NCBI RefSeq assembly: GCF_000250655.1
Contig: NC_016935.1
Coordinates: 3,056,001 to 3,120,000 of the forward strand
Origin: Paenibacillus mucilaginosus 3016
Lineage (GTDB): Bacteria > Bacillota > Bacilli > Paenibacillales > NBRC-103111
DNA: 64,000 bases
Direction of reading: 5' to 3'
Numbering within the stretch: the stretch's first letter is position 1; the number at the start of each line of letters is the position of its first letter. Below, piece after piece: positions 15,280 to 23,981 of this stretch. A model generated the notes under the pieces. It saw only the letters and a program-made list of their open reading frames with translations, made no database searches and had not been told where the DNA came from. A program made the position numbers and the translations under genes.

Positions 15280-17355
15280 GTGAGACGACGGTGTATGCTT
15301 TGGGTTTGTGGATTTTTGCTGATGTCGCTGCTTCTGCCCTTTCAGGCAGCCGCAGCGGAGGTTGGTTCCGCGGTTGCAGCAGAGAGCTCGAAATCGGGTG
15401 TAACGATGGTTGCAGCAGGACGGTTTCATAGTCTGGCTCTTAAAGAGGATGGAACCGTCTGGGCGTGGGGAAAAGATTCACTCGGCAATGGAACCCCGTA
15501 TTCCAGTGCCACTCCCGTTCAGGTAAAAGACCTTGAAGAGGTGGTTACCGTAGCTGCAGGTGGAAATCATAGTTTGGCGCTCAAAAGCGACGGAACCGTT
15601 TGGGCGTGGGGGCAGAATGAGTATGGCGTACTCGGCGAAGACCCATATAAAACAAGTTGGCGTTTAACCCCCGTTCAAGTGCAGGGTCTCAGTTCGGTAG
15701 TCGCCATCTCTGCGAACTTTTCACATAATTTGGCGCTCAAAAGCGACGGAACTGTTTGGGCGTGGGGAATGAATAACGCTGGGCAACTCGGCAATGGAAC
15801 AACGTCAGACATGTATACTTCCTTCTATACTCCATCTCAAGTGCAAGGTCTCGATTCGGTGATCGCCGTAGCTGCGGGTCCTGGCACAAGTTTGGCGCTC
15901 AAAAGCGACGGAACCCTCTGGGCGTGGGGAGGTTTGGTCGGCGATGGAACAACTGAAAGCCGTTCTACCCCCGTTCAAGCACAGGGTCTCAGTTCGGTAG
16001 TCTCCTTCGATGCGGGCGATAGCCGTTTCGTGGTCAAAAGCGACGGAACCGTCTGGGCGTGGGGATGGAATGGTTATGGTCAACTCGGTGATGGAACAAC
16101 CACAACCCGCTATACCCCTGTTCCATTGCAGGAACTCAGTTCGGTGGCCGCCTTCGCTGCGGACGAATGGCATAGTTTGGCGCTTAAAAGCGACGGAACC
16201 GTCTGGGAATGGGGATGCAATTCGAAAGGCGAAATGTGCTACGAATCTGACATTCGTACCACTCCCGTTCAAGTGCAAGATCTCAGTTCGGCGGTAGACA
16301 TAGCTGCGGGTTTTGAGCATAGTTTGGCGGTCAAGAGCGACGGAACCGTCTGGGCCTGGGGAAATAATGGTTACGGTCAAATGGGCGATGCAGCAAGGAC
16401 TTACCATTCTACTCCCATACAAGTTCTAGGACTTGGCGAGCCCAGTCCCAACACTCCTGAAGCGCCGCAGTGGCCTGCTGGTAACATTCTCAGCGTCACG
16501 GAAGCGACCTATAATAGTGTAATACTGAACTGGGTGCAGGCAGTCGACGATACGGGCATAGCCGGATACCGATTATACCAAGATGATCTGTTCCTTGGTA
16601 ACGTGACAGGGACTACCTATAAGGTGACGGGGCTGAAGGCATCGACCTCCTACCTCTTCCACCTCACTGCCTTCGATAAATCAGGAAACGTGAGCCTGCC
16701 GAGTCCCTCACTGAGCGTGACAACGGACACTTACACACCTCAGCCAGAGAAGGCACCACTCGCTTTGAACGTCAAACCCGGATTCTATGAGGTAGGTTCG
16801 GAGGTAGAGGTTTATGTGCACGCCAAGGATCAACAGGACCTGTACGCCTTCCTTCTCAAGATTGGGTACGATCCAGCGAAGCTGCGTCTGAATCATATTC
16901 TTCTCAGTAAGGAATTTGGCGTTGAGGGGCAGAGTGCGGTCTTCAGCAAAAACACTTCCAAGGCAGGGCTTGCGGGGGTCAGCGGAAGTCTCCTGGGCAG
17001 CACGACCGGGCGCAATGGAGATGTTAAATCCGCCGTGCTGAAGTTCACGCTTTTGGCAAAGGGCAGCTCGGAGATCGTGCTCAATCCTGGTTCCAGTACA
17101 GCCGACAGCAAGAATCAGATTCGACAGCTGACAGAGCCGGTAAAGCTGGTGATTTCGACAAGCAGTATTGATTTTAACGGAGATGGGCTGATTGGTCTGG
17201 AGGACCTTGTGCTCATCTCGCGGAAAAGCGGAGAAGTCAGCGGACAAACAGCCGGGTTTGACGCCCGGTACGATATCAATCACGACGGAGTGATTAATGT
17301 TCCGGATGTACAGTACGTCGCTAATAAAGTTGCATCGGTTGCTATTGTGAATTAA
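15280..17355 (+). CDS. Secreted RCC1-repeat protein with FN3, cohesin-like and dockerin domains, 691 aa
   Basis: The order is: signal peptide (about 1-26, LLMSLLLPFQAAAA); seven RCC1-type repeats each ending SDGTVWAWG (about 40-385), enough for one seven-bladed propeller; an FN3 domain (about 400-485, LNWVQAVDDTGIAGYRLYQD); a cohesin-like domain (about 495-625); and a dockerin (about 632-690) with two calcium loops, DFNGDGLIGLEDL and DINHDGVINVPDV. It is probably exported and binds a partner or the cell surface; the ligand is unknown. The start is a GTG at 15280 (an ATG at 15295 is the alternative). Codon use is AT-richer than its neighbours and IS30 remnants flank it, which suggests transfer. 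A second RCC1 protein is at 62080. Confidence 0.85.
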   Translation: MRRRCMLWVCGFLLMSLLLPFQAAAAEVGSAVAAESSKSGVTMVAAGRFHSLALKEDGTVWAWGKDSLGNGTPYSSATPVQVKDLEEVVTVAAGGNHSLALKSDGTVWAWGQNEYGVLGEDPYKTSWRLTPVQVQGLSSVVAISANFSHNLALKSDGTVWAWGMNNAGQLGNGTTSDMYTSFYTPSQVQGLDSVIAVAAGPGTSLALKSDGTLWAWGGLVGDGTTESRSTPVQAQGLSSVVSFDAGDSRFVVKSDGTVWAWGWNGYGQLGDGTTTTRYTPVPLQELSSVAAFAADEWHSLALKSDGTVWEWGCNSKGEMCYESDIRTTPVQVQDLSSAVDIAAGFEHSLAVKSDGTVWAWGNNGYGQMGDAARTYHSTPIQVLGLGEPSPNTPEAPQWPAGNILSVTEATYNSVILNWVQAVDDTGIAGYRLYQDDLFLGNVTGTTYKVTGLKASTSYLFHLTAFDKSGNVSLPSPSLSVTTDTYTPQPEKAPLALNVKPGFYEVGSEVEVYVHAKDQQDLYAFLLKIGYDPAKLRLNHILLSKEFGVEGQSAVFSKNTSKAGLAGVSGSLLGSTTGRNGDVKSAVLKFTLLAKGSSEIVLNPGSSTADSKNQIRQLTEPVKLVISTSSIDFNGDGLIGLEDLVLISRKSGEVSGQTAGFDARYDINHDGVINVPDVQYVANKVASVAIVN

Positions 17356-17439
17356 TGTGCATTGATATGAAATGCCATCAGGATTGTGATTAATGTAGTC
17401 ACTTATACTGGTGGCTTTTACGGCTTGCTTCGGAACCTA

Positions 17440-17560
17440 CAACTGGACTAACGTTACATCAATCATCGTCCTCGAAAATGTCTGCCATGGAAGTCGGCCT
17501 TCGAAGCCTTGATGAGTGAACTGTCGAAGTTTCCAAAGAAGCTGAAGCGTTCTTATATCG
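17440..17560 (+). mobile_element. IS30-family transposase remnant (right)
   Basis: Near 17459 one frame reads INHRPRKCLPWKSAFEALMS then ELSKF, the C-terminal end of an IS30 transposase and similar to the end of the left remnant (CLQWKSDCEAFMGELSHLA). Nothing else of the element survives. With the left remnant it brackets the RCC1 gene in the same orientation. Confidence 0.7.
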
Positions 17561-17603
17561 CAAGAAAACTTCATATTAACCCACGAAACCACTTCTTCGA
17601 AAG

Positions 17604-17626
17604 TACCCCGATCAGGGGTTTTTCTT
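17604..17626 (+). terminator. Small intrinsic terminator
   Basis: ACCCC-GATCA-GGGGT followed by TTTT. From here to 17876 I see no gene. Confidence 0.5.
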
Positions 17627-17876
17627 ATGCCTATCGGGGCGCACGGGACGGACGTGAAGCGATTCTGGCTGCCGCCTGATCTGGGAACGGAGCTCTAACT
17701 GTCCGACGGTGTGACGGCCGCTGCGGGAGTACGCGTGCCGGAGGAGAAAGGGGGCTCACCCAGGGACAAGCCCTCCTGACAATCGGTCCATCCCATGGAA
17801 CGAGCCGGGAGTGTCGGCCGGGTGGGAAGCATGTTGGGTTTCCTGAACCGGCAAGCTTCCTGCAGCGGAGAGCCCG

Positions 17877-18728
17877 CTACTTCTGCACACGCAGCCGGTA
17901 CTGGTGCGGCGTGGTGCCCATCGCTTCGCGGAACACCCGGCAGAAGTACGAGGGATTCGGATACCCGGTGCGGATGCCGATCTCCGGGATGGCCAGCAGA
18001 GTCTGCCTCAGCAGCACGCAGGCATGGCGGACACGCGTGGCATGCACGTAGGAGAGGATGGTCGTGCCGGTCGCTTCCTTGAACAGATGGGCCGCATGGT
18101 AGCGGCTGATATGCAGTTCGCGCGCCAGCCGTTCCAGCTCGAACGGATCGGCGTAATGCCGCTCGATCCACTGCATGATCTCCTCGGCCCGGTGACTGCA
18201 GCGGGAGGCGGGGGCGACCGGTCCGGGAGCGGGCTGGCGGAAGCGGCGCAGCTGCCGGAGGAAGCCGAGCAGCAGGAACGCGTACTCCTCCTGCGTCTCG
18301 TGCAGCGCCAGCTGCGGCAGAGTGTCGTGGAACTGAGTCAGCAGCGACACGGCCGGATCCCCGGGGGCCAGGCACAGCGGCGGGCTCACGGGTTGGCTGA
18401 GTTTCAGTGACTGGAAGAACTCCTTCAGCGCGGGGAACTGGCTCCAGTAGGGCTGCAGCACCGCGGGATCGAAGATCAGCAGCGTCCGGACAAAAGGCCT
18501 CCCCGGCGCCACATCCATGCGGATCCGATGGAGCTGGAACGGATGGAACATGAGCAGCGTCCCCGGCGAGATGGCATACGTCCGCCCCTCGAGGATCAGG
18601 TTGCCCTCGCCCTCATGCACGTAGGTAAACTCCATCTCGGGATGAGCGTGGAACACTTCCTTGAATTCATGAAGGGACGTGCGCCGGTAGTCGAACAGAT
18701 AAGGTTCGGCCATCGGAGGAATCATCAT
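17877..18728 (-). CDS. AraC-family regulator, 283 aa
   Basis: An N-terminal cupin sensor (HAHPEMEFTYVHEGEGNLIL, ISPGTLLMFHPFQLHRI) is followed by two C-terminal helix-turn-helix motifs (LARELHISRYHAAHLFKEATG and IPEIGIRTGYPNPSYFCRVF, about residues 205-280). Such proteins usually activate nearby carbohydrate genes on binding a sugar. The nearest candidate is the divergent Gfo/Idh/MocA gene at 19602, beyond the hairpin array. AGGCGGTG lies upstream of the ATG at 18728; a second ATG follows directly. Confidence 0.85.
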   Translation of the reverse strand: MMIPPMAEPYLFDYRRTSLHEFKEVFHAHPEMEFTYVHEGEGNLILEGRTYAISPGTLLMFHPFQLHRIRMDVAPGRPFVRTLLIFDPAVLQPYWSQFPALKEFFQSLKLSQPVSPPLCLAPGDPAVSLLTQFHDTLPQLALHETQEEYAFLLLGFLRQLRRFRQPAPGPVAPASRCSHRAEEIMQWIERHYADPFELERLARELHISRYHAAHLFKEATGTTILSYVHATRVRHACVLLRQTLLAIPEIGIRTGYPNPSYFCRVFREAMGTTPHQYRLRVQK

Positions 18729-18821
18729 GGCAGATCACCGCCTTTGGCTAAGATGGGTGGAGCGGACAGGCGGATAAGGTGATAGAGAGAGCCGGACAGC
18801 GGCCGGGCTTAACCCACGTAA

Positions 18822-19236
18822 GCCGGATTTTCCGTATACGGTCGACCAATCCGCCCTCGGCAGGCCGGCGAACGCGGAAAATCCGTGTTCGGAGCCGGAA
18901 GCCTCGGACATTCGGCCGAACGCAGCCTCTGTAAGACGGATAATCCGTCTTCGAGCGGCCAATCCGCCCTCGGCAGGCCGGCGAACGCGGAAAATCCGTG
19001 TTCGGAGCCGGAAGCCTTGGACATTCGGCCGAACGCAGCCTCTGTAAGACGGAAAATCCGTCTTCGAGCGGCCAATCCGCCCTCGGCAGGCCGGCGAACA
19101 CGGAAATCCATGTTCGGAGCCGGAAGCCTCGGACATTCGGTCGAACGCAGCCTCTGTAAGACGGAAAATCCATCTTCGAGCGACCAATCCGCCCTCGGCA
19201 GGCCGGCGAACACGGAAATCCGTGTCCGAGCAGCCA
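18822..19236. repeat. 113-bp tandem array with two alternating hairpins (array A)
   Basis: A unit of about 113 bp repeats at positions marked by CAATCCGCCCTCGGCAGG (18847, 18960, 19073, 19185). Each unit holds hairpin 1 (first copy 18870-18890, arms GAACGCGGA/TCCGTGTTC) and hairpin 2 (first copy 18933-18951, arms AAGACGGA/TCCGTCTT). Both share the core CGGA-AA-TCCG. Centres are 62 and then 51 bp apart. There are four copies of hairpin 1, three good copies of hairpin 2 and a decayed one at 18822. Long overlapping frames on both strands are a by-product of the repeat and carry no start signals. The remainder of 18729-19601 shows no gene. Confidence 0.9.
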
Positions 19237-19601
19237 ACCTGGCCCGCAGGCACCCGTCTTACGCTCGGATGCCGCCCGCACCTTTTGCATCGATCATAGC
19301 AAGATCGGAGCATTCCCGGCAAGTGCCTGCGGGGCAGTAAAAGCTCTTCCTCCAGAGTGCTGCAAGCCACTCCAAGCCTGCCGCTCATCCACTCGTACAG
19401 GCTTCTCCCTTAGCTGCCAAAGCACGGAGCCATCCGGCAGACCCGATCCTTCGCATCCGCACGGTTCCTCAGTTCCTCCCGGCAGCCGTTCGTACAGTTC
19501 CGCAAGATCGAAGCATTATCCCACAATATTGCGGCATAAAGGAGGCCGGGTTTCTTTTACAATGAAAGAAAACAAGAGAAGCCTGAGGAGGTCTTTCCCC
19601 T

Positions 19602-20759
19602 ATGTTGAAGATTGCCATCATTGGTACCGGAGCCATCTCGCGTGCCCACATCGAGGCTTACCTGCAGTTCCCCGATCGCTGCCGGATTGTCGCGGTCAGC
19701 GACATCTATCAGGACAAGGCGGAAGCCCGCATCGCCGAATTCGGACTGGAGGGGGCACGGGCGGTCGCGGATTACCAGGAGCTTCTGCAGGAGGACATTG
19801 ACCTTGTATCGGTCTGCACGCCGCCCTACACCCATGCGCCCATCTCGATCGACTTCCTTCGGGCCGGCAAGCATGTGCTCGTAGAGAAGCCGATGGCGTC
19901 CTCCCTGCAGGAGTGCGACGAGATGAATGCGGCGGCGCGCGAGAGCGGCCGTATCCTGTCGGTTGTGGCCCAGAACCGATTCACGGCACCTCTGTGGAAG
20001 CTGAAGTCGGTCCTGGACAGCGGGCTCATGGGACCGGTCGTCCACGCGCAGGTGGACTCGTTCTGGTGGCGGGGCCACTGTTATTACGATCTGTGGTGGC
20101 GCGGCACGTGGGAGAAGGAAGGCGGGGGCTGCACCCTGAACCATGCGGTGCATCATATCGACGCGTTCCTGTGGATGATGGGCCGGCCGGCCGAGCTGCA
20201 GGCGTTCATGAGCAACACGTCCCACGACAATGCGGAGGTCGAGGATCTCTCGATAGCGATGCTGCGCTTCCCGGACGGGGCGCTGGCTCAGATCACGAGC
20301 TCGGTCGTGCATCACGGCGAGGAGCAGCAGCTGATTTTCCAGGGCAAGCGGGCCCGCGTATCCGCCCCTTGGAAGGTAAAGGCTTCGCGTTCCCGGCCGA
20401 ACGGCTTCCCGGCTGCGGACGAAGAGCTGGAGGCACAGATCCGGGAACTGTATGACAGCCTGCCGGGTCCGGAGTACGCGGGGCACGCCGGCCAGGTGGA
20501 CAATGTCCTCGCCGCCATCGAAACCGGGGCGCCGGTCCTCGTCGACGGGATCAGCGGCCGCAGCACGCTGGAGCTCATTCTCGGGATCTACAAGTCGGCA
20601 AGCACCGGAGAGAAGGTGACCTTCCCGCTGCAGCCGGACGACCCGTTCTATACCCGGGAAGGGATTCAGGCGAATGCCACCCATTTTTATGAAAAGAGCG
20701 CATCCGTGGAGAACTTCCAGGATCTGCGGATCCCTACCGGAGCGGGCGAATCGCAGTAG
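19602..20759 (+). CDS. Gfo/Idh/MocA-family oxidoreductase, 385 aa
   Basis: The N-terminal Rossmann fold (IAIIGTGAISRAHIEAY, about 4-20), the conserved EKPMA (about residue 95) and the C-terminal alpha/beta domain with GGGCTLNHAVHHIDAFLWMMG (the HH motif at the active site) define this family of NAD(P)-dependent sugar or cyclitol dehydrogenases. Substrate unknown; inositol- or glucoside-type sugars are typical. GAGGAGG precedes the ATG. The gene is monocistronic with a terminator at 20836. The AraC gene at 17877 is divergent and may regulate it. Confidence 0.9.
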   Translation: MLKIAIIGTGAISRAHIEAYLQFPDRCRIVAVSDIYQDKAEARIAEFGLEGARAVADYQELLQEDIDLVSVCTPPYTHAPISIDFLRAGKHVLVEKPMASSLQECDEMNAAARESGRILSVVAQNRFTAPLWKLKSVLDSGLMGPVVHAQVDSFWWRGHCYYDLWWRGTWEKEGGGCTLNHAVHHIDAFLWMMGRPAELQAFMSNTSHDNAEVEDLSIAMLRFPDGALAQITSSVVHHGEEQQLIFQGKRARVSAPWKVKASRSRPNGFPAADEELEAQIRELYDSLPGPEYAGHAGQVDNVLAAIETGAPVLVDGISGRSTLELILGIYKSASTGEKVTFPLQPDDPFYTREGIQANATHFYEKSASVENFQDLRIPTGAGESQ

Positions 20760-20835
20760 GACTGTACGGACCAAGGCCTCAGCACCTCCATTGGAATGAA
20801 TGGAAGCAAGCCATGAGGAGATGCTCCATGAATAG

Positions 20836-20873
20836 AAAAGACCCGGGATCACAGGATTCCGGGTCCTTTTTTC
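20836..20873 (+). terminator. Intrinsic terminator
   Basis: GACCCGG (20840-20846) pairs with CCGGGTC (20859-20865), followed by CTTTTTT. From here to 21103 I see no gene. Confidence 0.8.
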
Positions 20874-21103
20874 CTTGAATGATCAGTAAGAATAAATCGC
20901 ATTTGCTTGTTTACCTTACGGAACCGAGCCACAGCCAGCTGCCGCGCAGAACAAACCGGTCGGCGCCTCTTCTTCCTTTCCAAGTCCACCCCTCGCAGCA
21001 CATTTCGGGCGCAAGATTCCGCATTTCGGACGCAACCCATACCCAAACTGTGCCGCCGGTTGGTACAGTAGACTTAGATACTGATCGAAAGAGGACGGGA
21101 ACC

Positions 21104-21364
21104 ATGAGAGAACGCTGCATACACTGTTCGTCGGAGAGACTGATTATGTATGAGGAGCTGGGCCTGGGGCGCTGTCGTTCGTGTCAACGGCCCTTTCCCC
21201 TGTCACAGCTTCCCCACGTGAACGAAGCGTACGTCAGCCGGAAGCTGCCTGTTCCGCCGGTGCGGGGGATGCGGCCCGGCCACCGCCTGCTCCCGATGCC
21301 GATTCCTCCGGATTCGTCCAAGCCGCTGCCGGCCGGGAAGGTCCGGATGCGCTGGTCCTCATAG
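21104..21364 (+). CDS. Zinc-ribbon-like small protein, 86 aa
   Basis: Two CxxC pairs at the N-terminus (ERCIHCSSE and GRCRSCQRP) would bind one zinc. The remainder is proline- and arginine-rich without structure (VPPVRGMRPGHRLLPMPIPP). The function is unknown; such ribbons often bind nucleic acid or a protein partner. The ATG at 21104 follows GAGGACGGGAACC. The last six bases overlap the end of the convergent LytTR regulator gene. Confidence 0.65.
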   Translation: MRERCIHCSSERLIMYEELGLGRCRSCQRPFPLSQLPHVNEAYVSRKLPVPPVRGMRPGHRLLPMPIPPDSSKPLPAGKVRMRWSS

Positions 21365-22120
21365 CGGGCCGCCCGTGAACGATTCCATCTGCTGCCTGCA
21401 TTCACCGTAGTACGTAGGCGTCAGCGGTACCTTGACCGGGCAGCCGATCAAGGTAATCTCGTAATTGCGCCTGGAACCGCCCGGTACCGTCTCGATCGCC
21501 GCGATCCGGGCGGTGTTGACGAGGTAGCTCCGGTGGCTGAACACGATGCGCTCCGAGCACTGGGCCTGAATGTCATGCAGGGGGGTGCTTGTGAGAAAAT
21601 GGGTGCCGTCGCTGAGAACCACCTTCGTCTTGCGGAGCATCGTCCGCTCGGCATAGAGCAGCTGGGGCTCGGCGAACTGCAGGTCCCTGTAACGGACCTT
21701 GCAGGTGATGAAGTTCACCTGATCCGGAAGCGCGGCCGCCCGGCGTCTGGCATCCACCCTGGCCTTGGCCCGGTCCACGGCCTGCTTGAAGCGGGCACGC
21801 AGGATCGGCTTGCGCACATAATCCACGGCGGCAATGTCATAGCCGGCGAGCAGGTGCTCGGGATCGACGGAGCCGGAGACAAGGATCACCACGGGGGCGA
21901 GCCCGTCCCCGATCATCTCCCGGATGGCGGAGATGCCGTCCTGCCTCTTCAGGGTGATGTCGGCGATGACGAGATCCGGCCTGCCTGCCGTGACCTCTTC
22001 GATGAGCCGGCGGCCCGACGAGACCGCGCCGAACACCTGCAGTCCCTCCTCGGTGCAGAACTGCTCCAACAGCCTCGCCTGCAGGGGATCATCCTCGGCT
22101 ATGATAACGGTATATGTCAA
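21359..22120 (-). CDS. LytTR-family response regulator, 253 aa
   Basis: A receiver domain (VIIAEDDPLQARLLEQF; phospho-acceptor Asp in DLVIADITL; Lys in DYVRKPI) is followed by a LytTR DNA-binding domain (about 140-240: LLYAERTMLRKTKVVLSDG, IVFSHRSYLVN, VKVPLTPTYYG). It starts at a TTG (22120) after GAGGGTAGGG. It lies 40 bp downstream of the sensor kinase gene on the same strand, forming a two-component system of the kind that often controls uptake or cell-surface genes. Confidence 0.88.
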   Translation of the reverse strand: MTYTVIIAEDDPLQARLLEQFCTEEGLQVFGAVSSGRRLIEEVTAGRPDLVIADITLKRQDGISAIREMIGDGLAPVVILVSGSVDPEHLLAGYDIAAVDYVRKPILRARFKQAVDRAKARVDARRRAAALPDQVNFITCKVRYRDLQFAEPQLLYAERTMLRKTKVVLSDGTHFLTSTPLHDIQAQCSERIVFSHRSYLVNTARIAAIETVPGGSRRNYEITLIGCPVKVPLTPTYYGECRQQMESFTGGPL

Positions 22121-22160
22121 GATGCATCCCTACCCTCTGTATTTCTCCTGATGTGTTTCC

Positions 22161-23906
22161 CTAGACCGGAATGCTGAGCACAAACCGGGTTTCGGCCTTA
22201 GAGCTGTGAACCTCGATCTGTCCCTTGTACCTGCTCAGAATAGACTGAACGATGGACAGCCCGAGTCCCTCATGATCGCCGCTTTCCGTCTTGGTAGTGA
22301 AGCCGGCTTCAAATAAGCGTTCCCGCACCGCCCCGGGAATCGGTTCGCCGTTATTGGCAACCACGAACTGCAGCCTCCCGTCCGCTAGTCTGCCGGTCAG
22401 CCCTACGTGCTTATCGGACCTTGGCGAAGCGCTGACGGCGTCGAAAGCGTTATCAAGCAGGTTGCTCACGACCTTGACGAGGTCGGTAGCCTTCAAGGCC
22501 CCGAGATTCGCACCAGACAAGTTCTCCACGTCGTGGGTGAAGCGGATTTTCCGCTGGGCGGACTCGATCAGCTTGGCCTGGACGATGGCGCACAGGGCCG
22601 GAACGTTGATCTGGATGATGTCGTTCAGGGCATGAGTCTCCTCCGTGAGCTGCTCCGTATAACGGGTCAGTTCCTCATACTGCTTCAGCTGCACGAGGGC
22701 GGAGAGAGCGGCAACATGGTTGTTAAAATCGTGCTGCTGCTCCTTCATCGAGCGGAACAGATCGTCGATCTTGTCGGTGTATACTTCCTGTACGCTCTCG
22801 GCCGTGCGCTCCCGGCTGCGGCTCATCACCCTGGCCGAGAGGAAGAGGGTGAGCAGCCCGATGAAGATCGTGGAGCCGATGAGCAGCGTCAGCTGCGTCT
22901 GCTGTTCGCGGACCCAGTCGAGGATGGGCTCATAATCCGCGGTCAGCCCGATGACGGCCGGGTACTCCAGCCCCAGCGGGATGAACATCTTGAGATAGGT
23001 ATGCCCGTCCAGCACGGTCGTGAACTCCTGCTTCTGTCCGGTTCGCATCACTTCGCGGACGGAGGAGGCATCCCGGCTGTCCTTCAGAGTGTAGCTGCCG
23101 AACAGGATCTCGCGGTCGGAGAACCAGGTGAAGGCGTCCTTGCGGTACTGCTCCTGCTCCTTCAGGAAGGTCGGGGGATTATAGACCGTAATCTCGCTCG
23201 CCGCATTCAGCCGGTCCTCGCGCGTCATCTCGCGGATGAACGCGTCCACCCCGGTGTCCCGCTGGTATGATCGCAGATGGGTATCGTGAACGAAGGGATC
23301 GGTGATGTAGTTCGTCGAGCCGTCATGATAATAGCCCCATTTGTCCACGGAGCTCGGATTGGTCATCGAGGTGTTGATCGGACCGGACCAGTAGTTCGGC
23401 AGCGCCTGTCCGCTCGGGACCTGCGTCTCTTTCCGGTCCAGCAGCTGGTTGAACGCCTTGAACCAGTCACCGCGCCAGTCCTTTGTGCTCATGCCGATCT
23501 CCTTCGGGTCGGAAGACCTGTAGCCGACAATATCGTCGCCCTGCCGCTTCATCAGCGTGATATGGTTGACCATCAGCTGCCGGCTGAGCGTCTGCAGCTC
23601 TTCGTTCGAGACCTGCTCGATGTCGGCGGGCAGCTGGCTCTGGGCTGCGATCGACACGGACCGGAGGTTCAGGCCGATCAGATCCTCCACATGCTTCTCG
23701 CCGGCCCGCGCATGCTCGATGGAGACGGCCAGGACATCGGAGATGAGCTGCAGACGCTCCTCTAGCTCCCGGGTCATTCTGTTTTTTGTATAATAATAGA
23801 AAACGCTGTTCGTAAGTAGTACAATGATCAAGGAGATCAGCAGCATCGATAGCGATGGCTTCCATCTTCGCCGCTCCGGGCGGGAAGGGAAGAGACGGCG
23901 CAGCAT
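22161..23906 (-). CDS. Membrane sensor histidine kinase (SpoB/LytS-like), 581 aa
   Basis: A first membrane segment at about 21-40 (LLISLIIVLLTNSVFYYYT) is followed by an extracellular sensor of about 300 residues, a second segment near 340-360 (LTLLIGSTIFIGLLTLFLSA), a phospho-acceptor helix with QQHDFNNHVAAL, and a GHKL ATPase (NLLDNAFDA, GLGLSIVQ). The HDFxNH motif is that of DcuS/CitA/LytS-type kinases. The ATG at 23906 follows GGAGG at nine bases, better than the TTG five codons earlier. It is co-transcribed with the LytTR regulator. Confidence 0.88.
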   Translation of the reverse strand: MLRRLFPSRPERRRWKPSLSMLLISLIIVLLTNSVFYYYTKNRMTRELEERLQLISDVLAVSIEHARAGEKHVEDLIGLNLRSVSIAAQSQLPADIEQVSNEELQTLSRQLMVNHITLMKRQGDDIVGYRSSDPKEIGMSTKDWRGDWFKAFNQLLDRKETQVPSGQALPNYWSGPINTSMTNPSSVDKWGYYHDGSTNYITDPFVHDTHLRSYQRDTGVDAFIREMTREDRLNAASEITVYNPPTFLKEQEQYRKDAFTWFSDREILFGSYTLKDSRDASSVREVMRTGQKQEFTTVLDGHTYLKMFIPLGLEYPAVIGLTADYEPILDWVREQQTQLTLLIGSTIFIGLLTLFLSARVMSRSRERTAESVQEVYTDKIDDLFRSMKEQQHDFNNHVAALSALVQLKQYEELTRYTEQLTEETHALNDIIQINVPALCAIVQAKLIESAQRKIRFTHDVENLSGANLGALKATDLVKVVSNLLDNAFDAVSASPRSDKHVGLTGRLADGRLQFVVANNGEPIPGAVRERLFEAGFTTKTESGDHEGLGLSIVQSILSRYKGQIEVHSSKAETRFVLSIPV

Positions 23907-23981
23907 CAGGGTGTCCTCCAAGTAAGGGGTGTCAGTTTATCCTTACTATAATAGATTCACTGTGGGAGGGGAATAGAGAAT

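Noticed and set aside
18735-19388. Repetitive proteins of 140-217 aa on both strands of array A
   Set aside because: Several frames are open at once because the repeat lacks stops. There are no ribosome binding sites, and the hairpin structure explains the conservation better.
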